Of a stretch of 64,000 nucleotides of DNA, positions 43,594 to 53,558 are shown one piece after another (the stretch's first letter is position 1; each line of letters opens with the position of its first letter). Location: contig NZ_NFVA01000002.1 in the NCBI RefSeq assembly GCF_002264395.1, positions 1 through 64,000 on the forward strand. Direction: 5' to 3'. The notes under the pieces are model-generated. The model did no database searches, was not told the origin of the DNA, and was given only the letters and a program-made list of their open reading frames with translations. The stretch is from Paenibacillus sp. VTT E-133291. GTDB taxonomy: Bacteria > Bacillota > Bacilli > Paenibacillales > Paenibacillaceae. Position numbers and translations under genes: made by a program.

Positions 43594-44433
43594 ATGGTGG
43601 GTACAAATAAAGGAATTAGAATCGGCACAATGGTGCTAGTGTATATTTTGTTATTTGCGACAGTGCTCTGTATGCTTGTTCCATATATATGGATGTTGTC
43701 TTCTTCACTCAAGCTGAACAAGGATGTGTTCTCGTTTCCGATGCAATGGATTCCGGCAAATCCGCGCTGGGAGAATTTCGTGGATATCTGGACCCGAATT
43801 CCGCTGGACCGCTTCATTTATAACACAGCGAAATTATCAATTATCGTAACGATATTGCAGCTACTGACTTCAAGCTTTGCTGCTTATGCGTTCTCCAAAC
43901 TGCAATTCAGAGGGAAAAATGTATTATTCCTTGGATATATCGCTACGATTGCGATTCCTTGGCAGGCATATATGGTGCCGCAATTTATCTTGATGCGTTA
44001 CATGGGACTTAATAATACCCATCTGGCAATCATTCTATTGCAGGCATTCTCGGCTTTCGGAGTATTTCTGATGCGCCAGTTCTATCAGGGAGTCCCAGAT
44101 GAATTATGCGAGGCGGCCCGAATCGATGGCTTGAGCGAATATGGGATTTGGGCGAGAATCATGCTGCCGTTATCTAAGCCAGCCTTGTCCACATTGACGA
44201 TCTTCACCTTTGTTGCCACATGGAATGACTTTTTGGGACCAATGATTTATTTGACGGATACAAAGCTTAAGACCATTCAAATTGGACTCCGAATGTTCAT
44301 TTCGCAATATTCCGCCGAATACGGTCTAATTATGGCTGCAAGTGTGGTTTCCATTATTCCGGTTGTGATTGTTTTCTTGGCACTTCAGAAGTACTTCGTG
44401 CAAGGCGTCGCAGCATCTGGTATTAAAGGCTAG
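43594..44433 (+). CDS. sugar ABC transporter permease, MalG/AraQ type
   Basis: This 279-residue partner permease has six helices and an EAA loop ELCEAARIDGLSEYGIWARIMLPLSKPA. It completes the importer of the locus. AGGAGG precedes its ATG. A terminator follows, so the transport operon ends here. Confidence 0.94.
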   Translation: MVGTNKGIRIGTMVLVYILLFATVLCMLVPYIWMLSSSLKLNKDVFSFPMQWIPANPRWENFVDIWTRIPLDRFIYNTAKLSIIVTILQLLTSSFAAYAFSKLQFRGKNVLFLGYIATIAIPWQAYMVPQFILMRYMGLNNTHLAIILLQAFSAFGVFLMRQFYQGVPDELCEAARIDGLSEYGIWARIMLPLSKPALSTLTIFTFVATWNDFLGPMIYLTDTKLKTIQIGLRMFISQYSAEYGLIMAASVVSIIPVVIVFLALQKYFVQGVAASGIKG

Positions 44434-44441
44434 ATAGGTTG

Positions 44442-44482
44442 AACCTGGCAGTTGCAGTCTTCGCATGCTGCCAGTTTTTTTA
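44442..44482 (+). terminator. terminator of the sugar transporter operon
   Basis: CTGGCAG (44445-44451) pairs with CTGCCAG (44468-44474) around an inner TGC/GCA stem, followed by seven T residues. Confidence 0.85.
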
Positions 44483-44496
44483 GCTTACCTATGAAA

Positions 44497-44510
44497 TGAA
44501 TGCGCTTTCT
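44497..44510 (+). promoter_or_regulatory. weak catabolite-responsive element (cre) candidate
   Basis: TGAATGCGCTTTCT fits the CcpA site pattern with two deviations. It lies about 80 bases before the giant glycosidase gene, with TTGACA close downstream (about 44526). Confidence 0.35.
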
Positions 44511-44586
44511 TGTTGTCTTTGCCGTTGACAAATTCCAGCATGGAGCATACCGAAAAGCTATTTGCAGCAAAAAGGAGGATTAGAGA

Positions 44587-47500
44587 ATGAACAGAAAGTA
44601 CGCCATTGGAAAAAAGTTAATCTCAATAATGATGACCACTGCGCTCGTAGTAGGAATGTTTCCGGCATTCCATATGCCAACTGTATTTGCGGCAACAATG
44701 GATCCGATCTTCGCAGCTGCCCATATGGGCGTGCAGACATCTGCAGAAACTACTTTGCCTGCTAGCATTGATATTGGAGGCCAGTCTGCAACTGTGAAAT
44801 GGAATATTGGCGAAGATACCTTTGCCGTACCTTATGACACAGTGTCAGTAACTGGTACAGCGAACGGAGAACCGGTTGTTGCCAGCGTAGAAGTTATCCC
44901 ATCTTCAAACCATCCATTGGTTTACTTTGTGGATAGCGGCAGGGGGGGAGATTCCGTAGGAAATGTCCCTACTGCTTCGCCGTTGTACGAAGCAGTCAAA
45001 ACGCTGACAGGTAGCTTGCTAATCAACCAGTCACCGGATCAGAAATATGTCAGCGGAACGACAATCTGGGGATTTGATGATTCCATAAACAAAGTGAAAA
45101 ACTCCAAAGACGGGGGACTTGCCGATCCTGCAACTGATCCATCTATATGGACAGTAGGACTTCGTGCCGACCCTACTAGCAATCATATTGTATATAAATT
45201 AATGGCTCCAGAAGCTGGAACCTATACACTCAGTAGTGGTTTTCATGATTGGTATGGTAGCCGCACTCGAGTAATACAGCCTCAGATCGAATATAAGGAT
45301 ACAAATGGGGTAACAAAGACGATATCGTTTGCACCATTCAATACTAATGTCACTCAGCTTATTTCCGGCGAATTCACTATTCCCGGTGATATCGACGCTA
45401 GCAGTCCTATGACATTAACCTATGCCTATGTTTCCGGTGAGAAATCTATCTTGAGCTGGTTCGCCATTGCTAAGGGCGGGATTCAGAAAGAGATCGAAGA
45501 GGCTCGGCAGACCGCAGCTTCTATGGTCAAGGTTCTGCTCGACGGCAACGATATTAAAGCAGACAATGTCAACGGCCTCACGTTCAAGGGATTTGGCGTA
45601 CTGAGTGCCAACAGCACCAGTGCCCTATTGATGGATTATAAGGCAGAGCATCCGGATGCATACATGGAGATGCTGCGGATTCTGTTCGGTGGAGATCATC
45701 CCATTATGACGCATGTAAAAATCGAGATGGGCAATGACCGCAACAATTCTACCGGTCCGGACCCGGCTACCATGCGTACGGCCGATGAAGAAGCCAATGT
45801 CACCCGGCATCCCGGATTCCAGCTTGCGGCAGACGCCAAGGCTACTAATCCGAGTCTCAAGGTCAGCATTCTGCGATGGAGTGCTCCGGCCTGGGCAAGC
45901 AACAACGATAAAATCTATACCTGGTATAAAAAGACGATTCTTGCCGCTTACCGAGAGTATGGTTATATGGTCGACTACGTGAATCCTCATATCAACGAGC
46001 ATTCGCCGGATTTGACATGGACCAAACAGTACGCTGAGCGAGTTAAAACAGATAACGAAGGTTTTGCAAGTCCAGAGGAGCAAGCGCTCTATAACCAGAT
46101 CAAGGTTGTGATCTCTGATGAAGTAGGGATCGGTTCCTTTGGCGGCAGTATGGTAAGCGACGCTTCACTAAGGGATGCGGCTCCGATCGCCGGATATCAC
46201 TATAACACTGACGACGACAGCGCAGGGAATTTCAAAAAGCTCGCGGAACAATATGATATTGAAGTATGGAACAGTGAGGCGCAGTCAACCTTCAGTAACT
46301 CTGCTTTCCGTCCCAACAATAATGTGAAAGACCCTACAGTGGAAGGAACCGGCATCGGCGGTGTTGGCAGTCCGCTGGAGATGAGCAATACGATTATTAA
46401 AGGATTCGTCAATTCCCGCCGGACGCATTTTATTTATCAGCCAGCCATCGGTTCATTCTACGAGGGTGGACAATATTCATTTAAGGAACTAGTTAGCGCA
46501 CGTGATCCGTGGTCGGGCTGGATTCACTATGATGCAGGTCTTGTTACACTGCAGCATTACAGCTGGTTCGCAAATCTGGGCTGGGAGAACGAGAATAATA
46601 CGGCAGGGATTTGGAGAGCGGTTCCTAAGGCTAGCTCTACGGGGGCAACAGGCACTAACCCTGTCAGCGGCCGCAACGGTTCTCCTAGCTATATGACTCT
46701 TGCTGCACCTGATAAGAGTGATTTCTCGACCGTTATCGTAAATGACAGCGAGTATGCTAAAACCTACAAGCTACAGACAGTCAATATGGGTTATACGGAC
46801 AATCCATCACTGGAAGTGTGGGAGACTCGTGCGGCAGACGCGGGAAAAGCTTTTAACAGCAATTATATGAAATATCTCGGGGATATCGTTGCTGATGGCA
46901 GCGGGGTTTATACCATTCATGTCAAACCATATTCGACAGTGACTGTGACCACTTTGGAGAATAAGGATAATGAGGCATTTCAGACGCCGATACCTGTAGA
47001 AGGCGACCGCACCGTGCTTGATACCGATGCAACGGGCAGGGTGCAAAATACCACAGACAATATCCTGTATGCGGATGATTTTGACTATTCCAATCAATCC
47101 GTTGTGAAAATCGGGGCAGGCGGGCAGAGTGTGGGCACCCAAAGCTATATAGAATCCCGTGGCGGCTCTAAAAGTGTGATACCGCGCTATACGCATGACC
47201 GTAACGGCGCCTTCGAGGCTTATCTTCCGGACGGGACGGACAACTATGTTCTGCGCCAACAGCTGGATACCGAAATGATGGGGCTAGGTGGCACTTGGAA
47301 CGGTGGAGACCCCGTAACAGCTATCGGTGATAACCGATGGACGAATTACAAGGCTAGTGTTGATGTTTCGTTCGAGACGAACAGTACGCAGGAAGGAGAC
47401 AATTATGCTGCGATTGGTGCACGGTATCAAGGAGGTGGCAGCTCTCACACTATAAACGGCACACCTTATGTGCTGAAATTCTGGTTTGACGGAGGCTGGC

Positions 47501-50500
47501 AGCTGCTGGTCAATAATAGTGCAGTAGCGAGTGGGAATGTAGTGAGCGGTTCCGGTGGAGTTAAGCTGGCTGGATTCAACGCCGCACATGATGCTTGGCA
47601 TAACATAGCCGTTCAAGTTGCAGGCGATAAAGTGACTGCTTATCTGGATGATGTGAAACTGGCCGCTTATGCAGATCCAAATCCAGAATTGTCTGGACGG
47701 GTAGATTTAGCCAGCGGATATTATCATGTTCGCTTCGACAATTTGAAAGTTGAGACGGTTGACGGCTATGCGCCGTACTATTCCGAACTACTGGATAATC
47801 TTGAAATGTATGACCTGGCAGCTACACCTAACCCTAAATTGCAATACAACGGATTGTGGAGTCATCAAAATGGTGCCGGTATGTATATTTACCAACGTTC
47901 CTTATCCACTAGTCAAGGTGCGGATGCAACGATGGAATATTCTTTTGAAGGCACTGGGCTAGATATTCTGGGACCGAATAATGGCTCGGCTAAGTTAGAA
48001 GTGACTGTTGATGATGAAATTGTCATGCTGTCAGCCGATACGATGGCCTCTAAAGAACTTTACCAAACGTACACGCTTCGCGGACTTAAATATGGACAGC
48101 ATAACGTTCAGATAAGGGTATTAAGCGGCACTTTGGTTGTGGACGCGGTGGCAGTTGTTTCCGGTGAAGTAAAAGGTGCTGTGGATACAGCAACGCTGCA
48201 AGCCGCAGTAACCGCTGCAAAAGAAATTAACAAGCTGGATGAGTATTCTGAGAGAGATTGGCTGCTTTTTGCCACCGCACAGCGTGCCGCAGAGGAAGCG
48301 CTGGAGAATGCGGCTGACTACAGATTGGATCAAGAAGGAGCCATTCATCTTGCGGGACGTCTCACTTCCGCTCAGAACCAGTTGACTACAGGGGATGTAA
48401 GGGAGCTTGCGGCTCCTCAGGATACTGCCACTTCTGTCGGTAAACTGCCGACTCTTCCTGATAAGCTGGAGGCTACCCGTGAAGACGGATCTAAATTACT
48501 TGTGCCAGTGAAGTGGAATGTAGGTGCAGTTAGCTTCAACACGCCGTATGAAAGGGTAGCTGTAACTGGTACTTATGGCAATCTAAAAACCACTGCTTAT
48601 GTAGAAGTGGTGCCAGAAGGTCTCGTATACTTTTTGGATGTTGGTGTTTCGGCGGATGGTGTCACACCACCCTATACGGTGATCAAAAATTTCGTGGGCG
48701 ACAGCCTCCTGAACAGCACTGCGGATCAACTATCAACAGGTGCTATGTGGGGTCATACCAATACAGGAGCAAATTATAATCTCAAGGGGCTCGGAGGTGC
48801 CGTGGTTATTACGGATAAAACTCAGACAGGTGTCTACAGCTCGAATACAAAGAATACACCTCTGATCTACACCCTCCCACTAAACGCAGGGAAGTACACG
48901 ATTACATCATTCCATCGGGACTGGTGGAATATGAGCAACCGCACGATGGATATTACGCTTAGCTATATGGATGCTGAAGGGAAAACGGTGAACGAAACGG
49001 TCAAGACCGGTGTACTCGCAGGTCCTAATGGCATCACGATCACTCATAACTTTACGCTGCCGGTGAGCGGCGTCGTGAAATATTCGATAAACAATACGAA
49101 TACTCAGGCATCTGTGATCAGTTACTTAGCAGTGGCGAAGGACAGGTTCAGCATTGTCAATGAGCAGGCTGTAAACGAGGCTAAAAGTATTATAGAAGGT
49201 GCTGCATATAGCGTGCAGAAGGAAACAGCTAACAGCGAAGACGGAGTCCGGACCTGGCTGCTCCAAACGATGAACGGTTTAATCGGGTTCAGTGATACGG
49301 GGGTTACGATGGGTGATATCACCCTATCTTCGTTCCAGGAAGCCACGGATGATACAGCCGGCAGCTTCAGCTTCACAGTATCGCTGAGCAAGGGCGAGGC
49401 GAAGGCGGAAGCTGCTGCCAGCGGAACGATTAAGCTGCCGGAGCCGGATCGTCTTCAACCGGTGATTACCCTGAATGGTGAGACTACTGTTAATCTGCCG
49501 ATAGGATCTGAATATACAGATGCCGGAGCCTCAGCGTATGACGACGAGGACGGTGACATCACAGACCGCATCACTACAACGGTCAGCAGTGAAGTGTATG
49601 GTCTAACTGAATTAGATACGGCGAAAGCGGATATCTACACTTTCCATTACAATGTCAGCGATGCTGCAGGCAACGCGGCTACTGAAGTTACCCGAAAAGT
49701 AATCGTATCGGAAGATCCGGATGTATTGAAGCCGATCATTACCCTGCTTGGTGAACCATCTGTTCAACTGGATAATGGTGCTAGCTATACAGATGCTGGA
49801 GCCACAGCAGTAGATGACCGCGATGGCGACATCACAGAACGTATTACAGCTACGATTACGAAGGATGGAAACAGTATCGAAACGCTAGATACTACAGTGG
49901 AGGGTACTTACATTTATCATTATAATGTGAGCGATTCCGTAGGCAACGCGGCAGCAGAAGTCACTAGAACAGTTACAATTGCCGAAGCTCAGCAACCGCC
50001 GACTTCAACACCAACGGCAGAACCAACACCGACAGTTGAACCCACAGCAAGTCCGGCGCCAACACCTGCACCTGCAGTGACCCCGGGCCCAGTGTCAACA
50101 ACAGCGCCGACGATATTACCAACATCAACACCGCTGACGCAAACCACACGGATTCTTGACAGAGATGATTTTACCGCTCCGGTTGGAGGGGTTATAACGG
50201 TTCAGCTTAACGAAACTACAGATTCCGTACTGCTTCCTGAGGGGTTATCAGAACTCATCGGGGTAAATACGCTACGTCTCGTATGGCCTACGTTAACTAT
50301 TCAGCTGACTCCGGAAGCGCTGAAGAGCATCCAAGAGAAAGCTGGGGGAGATCAAGCAGATGGGGCACGCCTCAAGCTCTCGGCCGGGAAGGTATCAAGA
50401 GCTGTCGTGGAACAGCTTATGAATAACCCGGCTGTCAACCGTTCGGTTCAGTTAACTGCTGCAAGCGATGTAATTAACTTCAGCTTGGAAGGTATAGGTG

Positions 50501-51249
50501 TGGACGGTACTGCCATTCCGATCCCCCGTTTTGACAAGCCATTGACGATTACCTTCACCGTCGATTCGGATGCCAATACCGATTTGCTCGGCCTCTACTA
50601 TATCGCCGGGGACGGAGCTCTTGAGTTTATGGGTGGAACGCTAACTGCTGGAAAATGGAATGCGGAAATACAGCATTTTAGCCAGTTTGCGGTCCTGGAA
50701 TATGACAAGGTTTTCTCGGATGTCAGTGCAGATAGTTGGGCTAGTAATGTTATTAAGACCATGGCTGCCAAACATATTATTCAAGGCATTTCTAATACCG
50801 AATTTAATCCACAGGGGAAAGTGACAAGAGCACAATTCGCGACCATGATTGCAAGAGCGTTAGGGTTAGAGGCAGGAGGTCATTCGACGTTCGTTGACGT
50901 GGACTCCAAAGCCTGGTATGCCGAAGCCGTTGCAGCTGTAAGCGAAGCGGGCATTGTATTTGGCCGCAGTTCGGATACTTTCGCACCGGATCACAGCATC
51001 ACCCGTGAGGAAATGGCTGTGATGATCGTCAGGGCTTATGAATATTTACATGGCAGCAAGGTAGAAGAAGTTTCTGCGGGCTCGTTCAGTGATTATTCCC
51101 AGATTCATGACTGGGCACAGAAGTCAGCAAGGATTGCTGAGCAGACGGAGCTCATTAAGGGACGCGGCAATAAGCAATTCGCGCCTCAAGAGCTGATGAC
51201 CCGTGCCGAAAGTGCACAAGTCATTGCCAATCTGCTGGGGCATTTGTAA
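44587..51249 (+). CDS. giant secreted GH59-like glycosidase with SLH anchor
   Basis: A 2220-residue surface enzyme. It has a signal peptide (1-37), a Big_4-like domain with a following beta domain (about 50-305), and a catalytic domain (about 325-815) resembling galactocerebrosidase GH59: acid/base Glu471 in INEHSPD, nucleophile Glu564 in WNSEAQSTF, and ARDPWSGW. The laminin-G-like domain of GALC follows (827-1057; YADDFDYS, NRWTNYKASVDV), then another beta domain (1064-1193), a helical segment (1200-1270), a second Big_4 plus beta unit (1274-1520), two DUF5011/HYR-like repeats (1622-1708, 1710-1798), a Pro/Thr linker (1800-1845) and three SLH domains (2041-2220). AAAGGAGG supports the start. 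Galactoside cleavage is inferred. Confidence 0.9.
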   Translation: MNRKYAIGKKLISIMMTTALVVGMFPAFHMPTVFAATMDPIFAAAHMGVQTSAETTLPASIDIGGQSATVKWNIGEDTFAVPYDTVSVTGTANGEPVVASVEVIPSSNHPLVYFVDSGRGGDSVGNVPTASPLYEAVKTLTGSLLINQSPDQKYVSGTTIWGFDDSINKVKNSKDGGLADPATDPSIWTVGLRADPTSNHIVYKLMAPEAGTYTLSSGFHDWYGSRTRVIQPQIEYKDTNGVTKTISFAPFNTNVTQLISGEFTIPGDIDASSPMTLTYAYVSGEKSILSWFAIAKGGIQKEIEEARQTAASMVKVLLDGNDIKADNVNGLTFKGFGVLSANSTSALLMDYKAEHPDAYMEMLRILFGGDHPIMTHVKIEMGNDRNNSTGPDPATMRTADEEANVTRHPGFQLAADAKATNPSLKVSILRWSAPAWASNNDKIYTWYKKTILAAYREYGYMVDYVNPHINEHSPDLTWTKQYAERVKTDNEGFASPEEQALYNQIKVVISDEVGIGSFGGSMVSDASLRDAAPIAGYHYNTDDDSAGNFKKLAEQYDIEVWNSEAQSTFSNSAFRPNNNVKDPTVEGTGIGGVGSPLEMSNTIIKGFVNSRRTHFIYQPAIGSFYEGGQYSFKELVSARDPWSGWIHYDAGLVTLQHYSWFANLGWENENNTAGIWRAVPKASSTGATGTNPVSGRNGSPSYMTLAAPDKSDFSTVIVNDSEYAKTYKLQTVNMGYTDNPSLEVWETRAADAGKAFNSNYMKYLGDIVADGSGVYTIHVKPYSTVTVTTLENKDNEAFQTPIPVEGDRTVLDTDATGRVQNTTDNILYADDFDYSNQSVVKIGAGGQSVGTQSYIESRGGSKSVIPRYTHDRNGAFEAYLPDGTDNYVLRQQLDTEMMGLGGTWNGGDPVTAIGDNRWTNYKASVDVSFETNSTQEGDNYAAIGARYQGGGSSHTINGTPYVLKFWFDGGWQLLVNNSAVASGNVVSGSGGVKLAGFNAAHDAWHNIAVQVAGDKVTAYLDDVKLAAYADPNPELSGRVDLASGYYHVRFDNLKVETVDGYAPYYSELLDNLEMYDLAATPNPKLQYNGLWSHQNGAGMYIYQRSLSTSQGADATMEYSFEGTGLDILGPNNGSAKLEVTVDDEIVMLSADTMASKELYQTYTLRGLKYGQHNVQIRVLSGTLVVDAVAVVSGEVKGAVDTATLQAAVTAAKEINKLDEYSERDWLLFATAQRAAEEALENAADYRLDQEGAIHLAGRLTSAQNQLTTGDVRELAAPQDTATSVGKLPTLPDKLEATREDGSKLLVPVKWNVGAVSFNTPYERVAVTGTYGNLKTTAYVEVVPEGLVYFLDVGVSADGVTPPYTVIKNFVGDSLLNSTADQLSTGAMWGHTNTGANYNLKGLGGAVVITDKTQTGVYSSNTKNTPLIYTLPLNAGKYTITSFHRDWWNMSNRTMDITLSYMDAEGKTVNETVKTGVLAGPNGITITHNFTLPVSGVVKYSINNTNTQASVISYLAVAKDRFSIVNEQAVNEAKSIIEGAAYSVQKETANSEDGVRTWLLQTMNGLIGFSDTGVTMGDITLSSFQEATDDTAGSFSFTVSLSKGEAKAEAAASGTIKLPEPDRLQPVITLNGETTVNLPIGSEYTDAGASAYDDEDGDITDRITTTVSSEVYGLTELDTAKADIYTFHYNVSDAAGNAATEVTRKVIVSEDPDVLKPIITLLGEPSVQLDNGASYTDAGATAVDDRDGDITERITATITKDGNSIETLDTTVEGTYIYHYNVSDSVGNAAAEVTRTVTIAEAQQPPTSTPTAEPTPTVEPTASPAPTPAPAVTPGPVSTTAPTILPTSTPLTQTTRILDRDDFTAPVGGVITVQLNETTDSVLLPEGLSELIGVNTLRLVWPTLTIQLTPEALKSIQEKAGGDQADGARLKLSAGKVSRAVVEQLMNNPAVNRSVQLTAASDVINFSLEGIGVDGTAIPIPRFDKPLTITFTVDSDANTDLLGLYYIAGDGALEFMGGTLTAGKWNAEIQHFSQFAVLEYDKVFSDVSADSWASNVIKTMAAKHIIQGISNTEFNPQGKVTRAQFATMIARALGLEAGGHSTFVDVDSKAWYAEAVAAVSEAGIVFGRSSDTFAPDHSITREEMAVMIVRAYEYLHGSKVEEVSAGSFSDYSQIHDWAQKSARIAEQTELIKGRGNKQFAPQELMTRAESAQVIANLLGHL

Positions 51250-51265
51250 GGCCCGTACTTCAATG

Positions 51266-51303
51266 AACCTGGCAGCTGCTGTAGCGGGCTGTCAGGTTCT
51301 TTA
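51266..51303 (+). terminator. terminator of the giant glycosidase gene
   Basis: AACCTGGCAGC pairs with GCTGTCAGGTT (one GT), followed by TCTTTAT. The 5' arm is almost the same as that of the terminator at 44442. Confidence 0.8.
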
Positions 51304-51345
51304 TAGCTTCAGAGTACAATTGCGGAGCGTTGATAAGTGGCAAGA

Positions 51346-52182
51346 TCAGCTTTTTTTGCCGTATTTTCCAGGTGGAATGCCCGTGATGTTCTTGAAGGTA
51401 CGAATGAAATTGGCATAGTCATTGAAGCCGGATAGATAACAGGTATCGGAAACGGAGTTTCCAGCGGTTAAGAGCTGTTTGGATAACGCGATCTTTTTCA
51501 GCAGGACGTAACGGTAGATTGTTCCTCCGGTCTGTTGCTTGAACAGGTGACTAAGATAATATTTATCGACGTTCAACTCCCCGGCGATCTGCTCAAGCGA
51601 TAGATTCAGATGGAGATGGTTATCAATATAGCTCATGGCTGTTTGAATATGTGAGGAAATAATGCTAGGTATAGTGGAAACGGTACGGCTATATAGCTCA
51701 TTAATGAGGATAAGGATCTGAATCAGATATGTAAGGGCCAAAACCTCGCTGCCGTATTGAGGGTTCTCCAAGGATGCAATCAGGCAGGAAGCAAGCGCCA
51801 TAAACTCTGCAAGCAGCGCTTCATCCATTTGAGCCAGATTATACTCTCCGTTCTGACGGTTCTGGAAGCAGGCGAGCAGATTTGTAGTTGCAGTACAGAA
51901 GGGATATACAAGTGGAGCTTTGAAATGAATAGTTAAACGTTCGTAAGGCTCCGGAGATAGATTAATGATTTTATGAATCTCGTGATTGTTGAATAAGAGC
52001 ACATTGCCCCGCTGAAGCGGATAGCTATATTGATCCACAAATCCGTTCACCGTGCCGCCTAAAAATAGAAAGATTTCAAAGTGATCATGAATATGAAAAT
52101 CTTTGGTGGGTGAGATCGGTGAATTGCCGATGCCCGCCAGTATGTCGCCTTCGAACGGCTGATAATACTGGGCATGTTTCAT
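51346..52182 (-). CDS. AraC-family transcriptional regulator with cupin sensor
   Basis: A 278-residue regulator: an N-terminal cupin (HDHFEIFLFLGGTVNGFVDQ; LLFNNHEIHKI) and two C-terminal helix-turn-helices (LSLEQIAGELNVDKYYLSHLF; VSDTCYLSGFNDYANFIRTF). It is divergent from the four-enzyme operon at 52367-58450, and five CGCAA/GCAA motifs lie in the shared region, so it probably activates that operon in response to an intracellular sugar or uronate. I start at the ATG at 52182, with AAAGGGG upstream. Confidence 0.92.
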   Translation of the reverse strand: MKHAQYYQPFEGDILAGIGNSPISPTKDFHIHDHFEIFLFLGGTVNGFVDQYSYPLQRGNVLLFNNHEIHKIINLSPEPYERLTIHFKAPLVYPFCTATTNLLACFQNRQNGEYNLAQMDEALLAEFMALASCLIASLENPQYGSEVLALTYLIQILILINELYSRTVSTIPSIISSHIQTAMSYIDNHLHLNLSLEQIAGELNVDKYYLSHLFKQQTGGTIYRYVLLKKIALSKQLLTAGNSVSDTCYLSGFNDYANFIRTFKNITGIPPGKYGKKS

Positions 52183-52206
52183 CGAGAGAGCCCCTTTCAA
52201 ATTGAT

Positions 52207-52287
52207 CGCAAGATACGCAATAAATGATCATAAATCGCAAAGACATTGCAATAACATAACACTAAACTATAGAAGAAGATTACGCAA
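52207..52287 (+). promoter_or_regulatory. promoter with CGCAA repeats, candidate AraC sites
   Basis: CGCAA occurs at 52207, 52216, 52236 and 52283, and GCAA at 52248. A promoter TTGCAA (52246-52251), 16-base spacer, TATAGA (52268-52273) lies among them, with three repeats upstream of the -35 box as expected for an AraC activator. Confidence 0.55.
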
Positions 52288-52366
52288 TCAACCAAGTATA
52301 TAGCTGGTCAGAACAAGAGTAACGGGAACCTGCATCTGCTGAATAGACGCAACTGGAAGGGCGGTA

Positions 52367-53518
52367 TTGTGTATGAATGGTACGAAACAGCGTAAATATT
52401 GGCTGGACACGATGCTAAAGATCGGGGACCCAGTGCTTGACGCTTTGTCGCAGAGAAAATTAAAGGAACGGCTACCTACGGAGTTTAACAGTGACAGGAG
52501 TTCATTTGCGCACTTGGAAGCATTCTCTAGGTTATCCTGTGGAATGGCTCCCTGGCTAGAGCTTAAAGGGCTGGAGGGTGAAGAAGAAGTGCTCAGGGCT
52601 CGTTATGTCATATTGATGCTGGAATGCATCGATGCTGCTGTTGATCCATCATCGCCTGACTATATGGATTTTAAGTCCGAAGGCCAACCGTTGGTCGATG
52701 CGGCATTCCTCGCTCATGCTTTGGTGCGTGCACCGAAGCGGCTTGCAGGGCAGCTGAATGAGCGGGTGAAAGGTAATTTAATAACAGCTTTGAAGCAAAC
52801 GCGCCGGACAGCGCCTAGCGGTAGCAACTGGCTGTTATTTAGCGCAATGGTCGAAGCAGCTTTATATATCCTCGGCGATTCAGAATATGACCGGATGCGC
52901 GTGGGATATGCGATCCATATGTTTATGGATTGGTACAAAGGGGATGGCATATACGGGGACGGTAAGGATTTCCACTGGGATTATTACAATAGCTTTGTCA
53001 TTCAGCCGATGCTTGTGGATGTGGTTACACTCTTTGAACGGGAATCGGAGCAATATTCCGAATTGAAGCTCTTGATTGTAGAGCGGGCACAACGATACGC
53101 AACGGTTCTGGAACGAATGATTGCGCCAGACGGTACGTATCCGTTCATCGGGCGTTCCATCGTTTACCGTTTTGGTGCATTTCAACTGCTATCCCAAGCG
53201 GCGCTGCAGCATTTTCTGGAGGATGCGCTATTCCCCTCACAGGTACGCTGCGCCTTGACTGCTTTAATTACACGGACTATGGGATTTACGGGGACATTGG
53301 ATGAGGCCGGATGGCTACGTCCAGGGGTATACGGCTACCAGCCGGAGCTTGCTGAGAGCTACATCAATACGGGAAGTCTTTATTTATGCGCTTCGGTATT
53401 CCTTCCACTGGGGCTACTGCCTGCAGATCCTTTCTGGGCAGGGACAGAATTGAAATGGACCGCACAAAGAATTGCAGCCGGTGAGGATGTTATGAGAGAT
53501 CATGCCTTGAGTAGATAG
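52367..53518 (+). CDS. DUF2264 (GH154-like) protein, short form
   Basis: This 383-residue protein is an alpha/alpha-toroid of the DUF2264 family, some members of which are beta-glucuronidases (GH154). Marks are SSFAHLEAFSRLSCGMAPWLEL, SNWLLFSAMVEAAL, DWYKGDGIYGDG and PFIGRSIVYRFG. It lacks the C-terminal beta domain seen in the 627-residue paralogue at 56567, so it is either a natural short form or truncated but stable. No signal peptide. GTG at 52367 and ATG at 52373 are both possible starts; AAGGGCGG lies upstream. First gene of a four-gene operon. Confidence 0.82.
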   Translation: MCMNGTKQRKYWLDTMLKIGDPVLDALSQRKLKERLPTEFNSDRSSFAHLEAFSRLSCGMAPWLELKGLEGEEEVLRARYVILMLECIDAAVDPSSPDYMDFKSEGQPLVDAAFLAHALVRAPKRLAGQLNERVKGNLITALKQTRRTAPSGSNWLLFSAMVEAALYILGDSEYDRMRVGYAIHMFMDWYKGDGIYGDGKDFHWDYYNSFVIQPMLVDVVTLFERESEQYSELKLLIVERAQRYATVLERMIAPDGTYPFIGRSIVYRFGAFQLLSQAALQHFLEDALFPSQVRCALTALITRTMGFTGTLDEAGWLRPGVYGYQPELAESYINTGSLYLCASVFLPLGLLPADPFWAGTELKWTAQRIAAGEDVMRDHALSR

Positions 53519-53558
53519 AGGTGGATCTGATCTAACTGGGCAAAGGGAGGAAGAAAGC

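Noticed and set aside
45625-46083. 152-codon minus-strand frame
   Set aside because: Antisense shadow inside the giant glycosidase gene; same for the other frames within 44587-51249.
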